Positions 1-6,553 of a stretch of 46,507 bases of DNA are shown one piece after another (the first letter of the stretch is position 1; each line of letters begins with the position of its first letter). A program made the position numbers and the translations under genes. The stretch is from assembly GCA_910584715.1 (NCBI GenBank), contig CAJUAN010000019.1, positions 1 through 46,507 on the forward strand, written 5' to 3'. The notes beneath the pieces were generated by a model, which saw nothing but the letters and a program-made list of their open reading frames with translations, did no database searches and had not been told where the DNA came from. This DNA is from an uncultured Oscillospiraceae bacterium. Lineage in GTDB: Bacteria > Bacillota > Clostridia > Oscillospirales > Ruminococcaceae.

Positions 1-55
1 GAACGCCGCCCTGTCACGGCGGAGGTCGTGGGTTCGAGTCCCATTCGGGTCGCCA
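1..55 (+). tRNA. tRNA-Asp (GTC), 5' end cut by window edge
   Basis: The window opens inside this gene, so the acceptor 5' strand and most of the D arm are missing. The anticodon stem CCGCC/GGCGG closes a CTGTCAC loop, giving anticodon GTC for aspartate. The T arm and an encoded CCA (53-55) are intact. It is the first of three co-oriented tRNA genes. Confidence 0.93.
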
Positions 56-70
56 ATTCTTTTTTTGAGT

Positions 71-137
71 TGGCAGTCGGTTCTTTTCGGAACCGGTAGC
101 CGGTTTCTTTGGAACTGGCGGTCAGTTTCTTTGGAAC
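71..137. repeat. three imperfect 22-23 bp tandem repeats between tRNA genes
   Basis: Three units at 71-93, 94-115 and 116-137 share the core GGTTTCTTTGGAAC (first unit GGTTCTTTTCGGAAC). A partial fourth unit starts at 138. They fill most of the spacer between tRNA-Asp and tRNA-Phe. Whether they affect tRNA processing is unknown. Confidence 0.7.
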
Positions 138-164
138 TGGCACAGGCAGCTGTGCGGCGAGGAC

Positions 165-240
165 GCCTCTGTAGCTCAGTCGGTAGAGCAGGGGACTGAA
201 AATCCCCGTGTCGATGGTTCGATTCCGTCCGGAGGCACCA
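165..240 (+). tRNA. tRNA-Phe (GAA)
   Basis: A complete 76-nt cloverleaf including the encoded CCA. The acceptor arms GCCTCTG/CGGAGGC pair, allowing one G-U. The anticodon stem GGGGA/TCCCC carries loop CTGAAAA, so the anticodon is GAA. The T arm has the usual GGTTCGATTCC. Confidence 0.96.
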
Positions 241-286
241 CTTTTATGCACGGTCATGCGGCACTTTTCACTGCCGCCGCCATTAT

Positions 287-362
287 GCGGATTTAGCTCA
301 TCTGGTAGAGCGCCACCTTGCCAAGGTGGAGGTAGCGGGTTCGAGCCCCGTAATCCGCTCCA
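287..362 (+). tRNA. tRNA-Gly (GCC)
   Basis: A complete 76-nt tRNA including CCA. The acceptor arms GCGGATT/AATCCGC are perfect. The anticodon stem CCACC/GGTGG carries loop TTGCCAA, giving anticodon GCC. The T arm reads GGGTTCGAGCCCC. It follows tRNA-Phe after 46 bp, so the cluster is probably co-transcribed. Confidence 0.96.
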
Positions 363-478
363 TTTTTTTCTGTGGTTTGCATAGTTACGCTAAATTCGTC
401 GAGGCAATAGTCTCGGCGTTTTGTTTACAGCAGCGAAGTTTTAACGTTACCAGACTACAACTGTAAAGGGGGATTTTT

Positions 479-865
479 ATGAAAAAGGTCATCGGTGTTT
501 GTTCGGTTCTTTGCGGAATAACTGCGCTCCTTTCGCTTGTTATGGGTATCCGCGTTCTTACGGGGGGAAGTTTCCTCATTGGACTGAGGATTTTCAGCAT
601 GGCTGAAAGCGGAACGCTGATAGGTTTTATCGGCAATCTTCTTGGTGTTGCAGTGTCATGCCTCGGGTTTGGAACACTTGCGGTATGCGGCTTTAAAGGC
701 TCGCATGACGCTAAGCGCAAGGGGTTCATTTACGGGCTTATAATGACGGGCATATGTCTTATTTCAATGATCGCGGCTATTATCGGGGGAAGCTTTACTA
801 TCGGGGACTTGTTCATTGCTGCGCTTCCTGCGGTATACACTTTTGCTGTTCTTAAATCTGCATAA
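479..865 (+). CDS. small hydrophobic membrane protein, unknown function
   Basis: A 128-residue protein with about four hydrophobic segments (roughly residues 4-24, 45-68, 84-104 and 106-125), separated by a short basic stretch SHDAKRKG near residue 76. It should be an integral membrane protein. The ATG has a good AAAGGGGG ribosome binding site 5 bp upstream. It stands alone between the tRNA-Gly gene and a strong terminator hairpin, so it is probably monocistronic. I do not recognise a family. It could be a small DUF4190-like or GtrA-like membrane protein, but no motif decides this. Confidence 0.75.
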   Translation: MKKVIGVCSVLCGITALLSLVMGIRVLTGGSFLIGLRIFSMAESGTLIGFIGNLLGVAVSCLGFGTLAVCGFKGSHDAKRKGFIYGLIMTGICLISMIAAIIGGSFTIGDLFIAALPAVYTFAVLKSA

Positions 866-887
866 GATCGTAAGATTACATATTTTC

Positions 888-917
888 ACGGGGTACGGTA
901 TGCCGTGCCCCGTTTTT
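888..917 (+). terminator. Rho-independent terminator after the membrane protein gene
   Basis: The arms ACGGGGTACGG (888-898) and CCGTGCCCCGT (903-913) form an 11-bp stem with one G-U pair and a 4-nt loop. It is followed by TTTTT. Confidence 0.88.
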
Positions 918-965
918 GCATACGAAGAAGCATACGCGGGATAGCCTCTCTCTACGGTTAGTCGA

Positions 966-994
966 TTGACGAAGACGGTACGCTGTGCTATACT
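966..994 (+). promoter_or_regulatory. sigma-70/SigA-type promoter for the XRE regulator
   Basis: TTGACG at 966-971 and TATACT at 989-994 are separated by 17 bp. The expected start site near 1001 leaves about 39 nt of leader before the ATG at 1040. It sits just after the terminator of the preceding gene. Confidence 0.75.
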
Positions 995-1039
995 GAAAAA
1001 CGCAGATCGATGCAAATATTATACGAAAGGAAAATTTTT

Positions 1040-1624
1040 ATGGACTGCAAAAAAGTCGGTGCGCTTCTGAAACAGCTCAGGACAGAACGCGGTATGACCC
1101 AGCGTGAAATTGCCGAACAGCTTTTCGTCAGCGACAAGGCTGTGTCAAAATGGGAACGGGGACTTGGCTGTCCCGATATATCCGTTATAGACAGCATTGC
1201 CGGTCTGTTCGGAGTGCCCGTTGAAACTCTTCTCAGCGGCGAACTGAACCAATGCGGTCGGAACGGAGGAAATATGAAACGAATGAAATTTTATGTATGT
1301 CCCGAATGCGGGAACATTTTTACAGCGGCGTCTGCGGCGGATATATCCTGCTGCGGAAGAAAGCTTTCGACCCTTGAAGCGAACGCTCCAGATGAAGGAC
1401 ATACTCCCGAAACTGAAATTATAGACGACGAATTTTATGTGACATTTCCCCATGAGATGAAAAAGTCGCACTACATTTCGTTCGCCGCTGTTACGGGCTG
1501 CGACAGGGTGTACCTGCAAAGGCTTTATCCCGAACAGGACGCTGCTGCGAGACTTCCGCGTATAGGCGGCGGGGAGCTGTACTTTTACTGCTCGGAGCAC
1601 GGCCTGATGAAAACAAAGCTTTAA
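1040..1624 (+). CDS. XRE-family regulator with desulfoferrodoxin-like zinc/iron tail
   Basis: A 194-residue protein. Residues about 5-65 form a Cro/CI-type helix-turn-helix (GMTQREIAEQ, then VSDKAVSKWERG). After a linker, a MKFYVCPECGNIF segment and a CC pair make a rubredoxin-like knuckle as in desulfoferrodoxin. The tail (DDEFYVTFPHEM...HYISF) resembles the C-terminal superoxide-reductase-like fold of such fusions, so the protein may sense metal or redox state; that is inference. The ATG at 1040 was chosen because AGAAAGGA-like sequence precedes it, and an in-frame start at 1010 lacks this. The gene ends 13 bp before hemW, so the two are probably co-transcribed. Confidence 0.82.
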   Translation: MDCKKVGALLKQLRTERGMTQREIAEQLFVSDKAVSKWERGLGCPDISVIDSIAGLFGVPVETLLSGELNQCGRNGGNMKRMKFYVCPECGNIFTAASAADISCCGRKLSTLEANAPDEGHTPETEIIDDEFYVTFPHEMKKSHYISFAAVTGCDRVYLQRLYPEQDAAARLPRIGGGELYFYCSEHGLMKTKL

Positions 1625-1637
1625 GGGGGCGACCGAT

Positions 1638-2699
1638 TTGCAGCCTGCGGGTCTTTACATTCATGTGCCGTTCTGCAAAAGGAAGTGTCTGTACTGCGAC
1701 TTTTACTCCGCGGCGGATATGTTTCGCACAGACGATTATGTCCGCGCGGTCATACTAAATATCAGGTCGGCGGGGCTGACGTACGACACGGTTTATTTCG
1801 GCGGAGGAACTCCCTCTCTGCTTACGGCTGAACAAATATCGGATATTCTGTCATCCGCGGATATTTCGGACGGCGCGGAAATTTCTATGGAATGCAATCC
1901 CGAAAGCGCGGACTTTGCCTATCTTTGCGGACTGAGATCCGCGGGAGTGAACCGTGTTTCTTTCGGGATACAGTCCCTTGAGGACTGCGAGCTTGCCGTT
2001 CTGGGACGGCTCCATAACGCGGATAAGGCGTGCGAAGCCGTTTTGTCGGCGCACCGCGCGGGTTTTGAGAATATTAGCGCAGACCTTATGCTTGCCATTC
2101 CTATGCAGACCTCGGAAAGTCTGAACAGTACTCTTGGCCGGCTTATGAAGCTGCCCCTTACTCACGTTTCCGCGTATCTGCTGAAGGTTGAAAAGGGTAC
2201 TCCGCTTTCGTTTGACAGCTTGCTTTTGGAGAAAGTCCCAGATGAGGACGAGAAGGTGGATATGTACCTGACTGCGGCGAAAAAGCTTTCAGCGGCAGGG
2301 TTTGAGCAGTACGAAATATCAAACTTTGCCCGAAATGGGTTCGAGTGCCGCCATAATCTGAAATACTGGAGGTGTGGGGAATATTTCGGCATAGGACCGT
2401 CGGCGCACAGCTTTCTGAACGGCGAAAGGTTTTACTGCCCCCCCGACACGGAAAAATTTATTTCCGCGCCGTTACAGGAAAAAGTATCTCTCGGCACGGG
2501 CGGGGAACCCGAGGAAAAAGCTATGCTCGCTCTGCGGCTGACCAAAGAGGGGCTCAGACTTGCGGACTTTCCCGAGGCGGAAAGCCGCGCGGAGCCGCTG
2601 CTGAAAAGCGGTCTGGTAAAAAAAGAACAAGGCGCGCTCATGCTTACCGCAGAAGGGTGCCTTGTTTCAAACGAGATAATATGCCGTCTTATCGGCTGA
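1638..2699 (+). CDS. hemW: HemW-type radical SAM heme chaperone (oxygen-independent coproporphyrinogen oxidase-like)
   Basis: A 353-residue member of the HemN/HemW radical SAM family. Near the N terminus, after HVPFC, the Cys13-x3-Cys17-x2-Cys20 motif (CKRKCLYC) binds the 4Fe-4S cluster, and a GGGTPS motif follows, as in SAM binding. The late HNLKYW motif is typical of HemW. HemW proteins bind heme and deliver it to respiratory enzymes, and usually lack coproporphyrinogen oxidase activity despite older annotation. The start is TTG at 1638, placed after an AAGGGGGC ribosome binding site. The length matches the family's usual 370-380 residues. Confidence 0.92.
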   Translation: MQPAGLYIHVPFCKRKCLYCDFYSAADMFRTDDYVRAVILNIRSAGLTYDTVYFGGGTPSLLTAEQISDILSSADISDGAEISMECNPESADFAYLCGLRSAGVNRVSFGIQSLEDCELAVLGRLHNADKACEAVLSAHRAGFENISADLMLAIPMQTSESLNSTLGRLMKLPLTHVSAYLLKVEKGTPLSFDSLLLEKVPDEDEKVDMYLTAAKKLSAAGFEQYEISNFARNGFECRHNLKYWRCGEYFGIGPSAHSFLNGERFYCPPDTEKFISAPLQEKVSLGTGGEPEEKAMLALRLTKEGLRLADFPEAESRAEPLLKSGLVKKEQGALMLTAEGCLVSNEIICRLIG

Positions 2700-2800
2700 T
2701 ACTAAACACCAATTAAAAACAGAAATAAAAAATCTGCGTTAAAATCATATATGCAAATTTTGACTTGATTTTTTATACGTTTTTTAATCGGTGTTTAGTA
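2700..2800. repeat. 101-bp near-perfect palindrome (MITE-like element or bidirectional hairpin)
   Basis: The terminal arms TACTAAACACC (2700-2710) and GGTGTTTAGTA (2790-2800) are exact inverted repeats. Pairing continues inward through ATTAAAAA/TTTTTAAT and ATAAAAAATC/GATTTTTTAT to a palindromic centre near 2750, with only a few mismatches and one indel. Both ends carry TA, as in elements that insert at TA. It lies between convergent hemW and the XRE-VOC gene, so it could also act as a two-way terminator. Confidence 0.72.
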
Positions 2801-2804
2801 TGAC

Positions 2805-3668
2805 TTATTGCCTCCAGCGTTTCAGGGACGGGAAATATTTCATCATTTCCGCTCTTGCCTCGTCGGGGGTAAAATTTGTTCCGCCGTCTTTGTTGAACTC
2901 GTCAAGGAACTGCAAGTTGCTTTCTATCATTTCCTCCATGGTCTCGTCCTTGGAGAATTTTCCGTCGGGGAAACAGTATTTGCAGTATTCGCTGTTCGGC
3001 GTTCCGTCCGCGTTCTTTCCGAAAAGCTCCGGCTGCATATTCATTCCGCAGCTTTGGCATACATAAGTATCCATGTGATAGCCTCCTGTAACTTCGATAA
3101 TGTTGTTGTCAGGGTCTGTAAGGTGAAAATAATGGTAAGTGGGGTACGCTTCACGAATTTCGGTAACACAGCCGATATTCAGGGACTTTACCCGCTCGTG
3201 CTCCATAGTAAGATCCTCAACCCAGTAGTTCTGTACAAACTTGTAGGGACTGTCCAAGTCGGTACAGTGCCCGATCAGATTGCTTTCGTTCATCAGGGAA
3301 ATGCACTTGTTGTCGATGTAGAATTCCACGAATTTGTTTCCGCTGCGGCAGCGTCCGTCCGCCGTTACGCCGAGAAATTTTTCGTAGAATTCCACGGACT
3401 TTTCAAAATCCTTTACCACGAGGTAAACGCTGCCCAAGTGCAGAGGATTTGGGTTTTCCTGTTCGCTGTCCGGGGTTCGGAGCAGAATTGTGTCCGTGGA
3501 AACGTCAAACAGCTCGCTCATGCGTATGATTTTTTCCACGTCCGGTATGGCTTGTCCCAGCTCCCACTTTGAGACGGACTGTCTCGAGACCTCCATGAAT
3601 TCCGCAAAGCGTTCCTGCGTCAGACCCTTTTCGGTGCGGAGCTTTTGTATCTGGCCGCCTATTGTCAA
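2805..3668 (-). CDS. XRE regulator fused to a VOC/glyoxalase domain and a zinc ribbon
   Basis: A 287-residue three-domain protein. Residues 5-60 are a Cro/CI helix-turn-helix (GLTQERFAEF, VSRQSVSKWE). Residues about 75-195 form a vicinal-oxygen-chelate domain (LGSVYLVVKDFEKSVEFYEKFLG ending in DPDNNIIEV). Residues about 200-285 match the Zn_ribbon_2 type (CQSCGM...EYCKYC). The TTG at 3668 was chosen because AAAGGCGG lies 8 bp upstream; the frame stays open further upstream without a ribosome site. A TATAAT lies upstream on the minus strand (3702-3707). VOC-type tails often bind small ligands or confer resistance to drugs or metals, so a ligand-sensing role is plausible but not shown. Confidence 0.82.
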   Translation of the reverse strand: MTIGGQIQKLRTEKGLTQERFAEFMEVSRQSVSKWELGQAIPDVEKIIRMSELFDVSTDTILLRTPDSEQENPNPLHLGSVYLVVKDFEKSVEFYEKFLGVTADGRCRSGNKFVEFYIDNKCISLMNESNLIGHCTDLDSPYKFVQNYWVEDLTMEHERVKSLNIGCVTEIREAYPTYHYFHLTDPDNNIIEVTGGYHMDTYVCQSCGMNMQPELFGKNADGTPNSEYCKYCFPDGKFSKDETMEEMIESNLQFLDEFNKDGGTNFTPDEARAEMMKYFPSLKRWRQ

Positions 3669-3793
3669 TATTATCGCCGCCTTTCGTTTTATTGTATTTT
3701 TATTATACAGCATAACGACAATAAAATCCACCAATCCGGCTTGGAACTTTTGCAACCCGCGGTTGCGCGAAACCTGCGGAGGCACGGATACCG

Positions 3794-4846
3794 TTATTTC
3801 ATAAGCTCGTCGGCAGCCGCGTTCAGCTGTGCGGCTATTTCGGAAAAATCGCGGTTCAGATCCAATGTTCTTACGCTTATCATGTTTCCGCTCATCATAT
3901 AGCTGACGTTGGGCTGTACCGACTCGTCGGTTCCGGCATACAGCAGCATTCCGGATACATCGTTAAAGCTTCCGCCGCTTAGGGAGGCTTTGTTTTTTAC
4001 ATAGGCGAATATCTGGTAAAGGTTGCTTGAATGCAGGGTGTGCATATTGTAATGGGACTGCGTTGTGTGAGCGTAATATTTTGCGTCAATGATAAGCGTT
4101 CTGTTTCCGTATGTCAAGGTTACGTCGCTTTGCATAACTGGAAGCAGATCGCCGGCTCCGCTGTCGAGAGACCAGGGTATCTGAGAAGCCCGCGCGTTCA
4201 GGGCGGGGTACTCTCTTATATAGTATTCCAGAATGAATTTTTCGTACAGGCGGCACATACGCTGCTCGTCTGCAAACGAAGCTAATCTGTATTCGCCTTT
4301 GTCGGTGGTTAGGAGCATTCCTTCCAGAACAAATCTGCATATCCCGATAAGCATACGGTAGGTTTGGCTGCCGCGCCGAAAGTGCATTTCCGACCACCTG
4401 ACGGAATCGGGGGATATCTCGTCCACATCTGCAAAATACATCATTTCCTTTTTCAGGACGCTTTTATAGGCGGCTTCTACGCCGGGGTGACGGATAAGCA
4501 GCATGACGGTGGTTTTAAGTATCCGATTAAACAGGACATTTTCGGAAAGAACGTCGTAACGGCAGGAGAGCAGACGCTTTCCTGCCGCACGATCCTTTAA
4601 CGTTCCGGGCATATTTATTTTTCCGCGCAGGAGAGGCATATCCTCTTCGCAGCCCGTATAACCGCGGCAAAGCCCCTGTCTGAGCTGCTGACCGACGCCC
4701 TTCGCAAGAATGGCGGCAAACAGATTATGGACATTGTCAAACCTTTCCGCCGCGATATCGCTGTACTCTGTAAAGTTAAGCGCGGTAAAGGCATATGACA
4801 GCATATAATATATGTTTTTTATGAATATGTTTTTATCCTTTGTCAT
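3794..4846 (-). CDS. mcrC: McrC-like nuclease subunit of a modification-dependent restriction system
   Basis: A 350-residue McrC-family protein. In the C-terminal half a PD-(D/E)xK nuclease core is visible: YEKF at residues 201-204, Asp241 in QSDV, and the D-x-K motif at 254-256 in LIIDAKYY. McrC couples to McrB rings and cuts DNA carrying modified cytosine. Its start overlaps the mcrB stop by 4 bp, indicating translational coupling. It is the last gene of the leftward defence block, and 125 bp separate it from the XRE-VOC gene start. No defect is seen. Confidence 0.88.
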   Translation of the reverse strand: MTKDKNIFIKNIYYMLSYAFTALNFTEYSDIAAERFDNVHNLFAAILAKGVGQQLRQGLCRGYTGCEEDMPLLRGKINMPGTLKDRAAGKRLLSCRYDVLSENVLFNRILKTTVMLLIRHPGVEAAYKSVLKKEMMYFADVDEISPDSVRWSEMHFRRGSQTYRMLIGICRFVLEGMLLTTDKGEYRLASFADEQRMCRLYEKFILEYYIREYPALNARASQIPWSLDSGAGDLLPVMQSDVTLTYGNRTLIIDAKYYAHTTQSHYNMHTLHSSNLYQIFAYVKNKASLSGGSFNDVSGMLLYAGTDESVQPNVSYMMSGNMISVRTLDLNRDFSEIAAQLNAAADELMK

Positions 4847-6465
4847 TGAAATACCCCGTGCAGAATGTTCTCCCAGCGCCTCAGCCTGTCAGGGTCATCG
4901 AACCAGTATTCGCCGAGCATGGGCAGGATATCATAATCGACGACGGTACGAAGCCATTCGTCGGTGCATTCGGTCTGACCGCAGAAATAGCTGTGTCCTA
5001 TGCAGAAGCCTTTTCCCAGAGACCTGTCCAGGGAGATCTCATTATTCAGTTCCTGTATTTTGGATATAAGAAGATCAAGGGTCTCGCTGCCGAGCGACCT
5101 GCGGTATTTTACAAAGCCTTCGGAATCAAATCCGGGTTCTATTTCAAAGAAGCTGAAGCGGCGGCGCAGCGCATAGTCTATCATAGCAAGGCTTCGATCG
5201 GCGGTATTCATCATTCCGATAATATACAGGTTTTCGGGTACTGAAAAGTCAAGCCCGTTATACGCCAGCGTGGCTTTTGTACCCCTGTAGCCGCGTTCGA
5301 TGAGCATAAGCAGCTCCCCGAATATTTTGCTCAGGTTGCCGCGGTTGATCTCGTCGATGATAAAGAAAAAAGCCTTGTCGGGTCTGCTTTCCGCCTTACG
5401 GCAGAAGCGGTAGAAAATACCGTATTTCAGTTCAAAGCCGTCGTTCACGGGTTTGTAGCCCATCATAAAATCCTCATAGGAGTAGTTCTGGTGAAACTGG
5501 ACGAATTCTATGCGGCCGTCGTCCTTTTCGCCCATGACGGAGTACGCAAGACGTTTTGCCGCAAAGGTTTTGCCTACTCCCGGAGCGCCCTGCAGGATAA
5601 TATTTTTCTTGTTTTTCAGGACAGCCGCTAAAGAGCCGTATTTGCTCTCCGTCATATAGACCTCGTTCAGGAACGCGGCTTTATCATATTTTTCGGCATT
5701 GCTTTCGGTTTCGGTTTCCGTCGGTTCTTCGGCCGGCTCCGAGTTTTCCGCAGGAAGCCCGCTGATCTTGACGGGTTGTTTTGGCGCGCCCAATACACGG
5801 CTTGTAAAGAAGCAAACGTCCATTGTGAGCGTACACAGAGAATCGTCGAGATAACATTCGCTGTCGGTCAGGCTTCTGAGCATATCGGTCAGACCGGTAT
5901 CTTTTTGTATTTCGGCGCGTATCTCGTCATAAAGCGCGTAAAAATTCCGCAGGTTATCCGCATATGCGCCCTTTTTGAAGAGGTATTCGCTGCCGAGCGT
6001 TTCCGAAACCGTTTTTACGTCGCTGTATCTGTAGATATAGTACTTATCGGGAAAATGAAGCCACAAATAGGTGCTGACAGCGTTTTCATACTGGTAATGC
6101 TGACCGGCTCCGTTGCCGTATTTTTCCAGAAGCTCTGCCGCTTTTGCCTTGAAGCCGAGAATGCGGGATACGACATCGTTCCTTTCGTCAAACAGGTCTA
6201 TAAACATTGCGCGTACTTCTTCGGGAGCGGCTTTTGAGAAGCTCCGAAGCGTTTCGGCGGGGAAATTGTTTGATGAAGCAAGGAGATTTCTGGTTTTTGA
6301 CAGGGAGCGGGTCAGCATATCCGCAAAATCGGGAGCGTTTATATTCCAGTTGTCACGGAAGCATTTCACGGCTTCCCATTTGTATTTTTCATTCGGCCAC
6401 TGTTCTGACGCAAATTTTCCCTTGTATAATACAAGTATCTCTTTAAGTTTGGAAATGTTGAACAT
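4843..6465 (-). CDS. mcrB: McrB-like AAA+ GTPase of a modification-dependent restriction system
   Basis: A 540-residue protein. The N-terminal ~230 residues are a specificity region unlike E. coli McrB, so the recognised modification cannot be predicted. An acidic linker (about 240-260) precedes the AAA+ core. That core has Walker A GAPGVGKT (293-300), Walker B FFIIDEIN (367-374), the McrB signature MNTADRS (419-425) and the arginine-rich ALRRRF (432-437). McrB hydrolyses GTP to move along DNA and drive McrC cleavage. The ATG follows GAGAGGTGA at good spacing. It is followed directly by mcrC with a 4-bp overlap. Confidence 0.92.
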   Translation of the reverse strand: MFNISKLKEILVLYKGKFASEQWPNEKYKWEAVKCFRDNWNINAPDFADMLTRSLSKTRNLLASSNNFPAETLRSFSKAAPEEVRAMFIDLFDERNDVVSRILGFKAKAAELLEKYGNGAGQHYQYENAVSTYLWLHFPDKYYIYRYSDVKTVSETLGSEYLFKKGAYADNLRNFYALYDEIRAEIQKDTGLTDMLRSLTDSECYLDDSLCTLTMDVCFFTSRVLGAPKQPVKISGLPAENSEPAEEPTETETESNAEKYDKAAFLNEVYMTESKYGSLAAVLKNKKNIILQGAPGVGKTFAAKRLAYSVMGEKDDGRIEFVQFHQNYSYEDFMMGYKPVNDGFELKYGIFYRFCRKAESRPDKAFFFIIDEINRGNLSKIFGELLMLIERGYRGTKATLAYNGLDFSVPENLYIIGMMNTADRSLAMIDYALRRRFSFFEIEPGFDSEGFVKYRRSLGSETLDLLISKIQELNNEISLDRSLGKGFCIGHSYFCGQTECTDEWLRTVVDYDILPMLGEYWFDDPDRLRRWENILHGVFQ

Positions 6466-6553
6466 AGTGTCACCTCTCAGCAGGCGGGACGTTTCTGTCC
6501 CAGGATTATTTTATACGATATTTTGAAGCTTTCCGGAAACGGCGCAGATGTGC

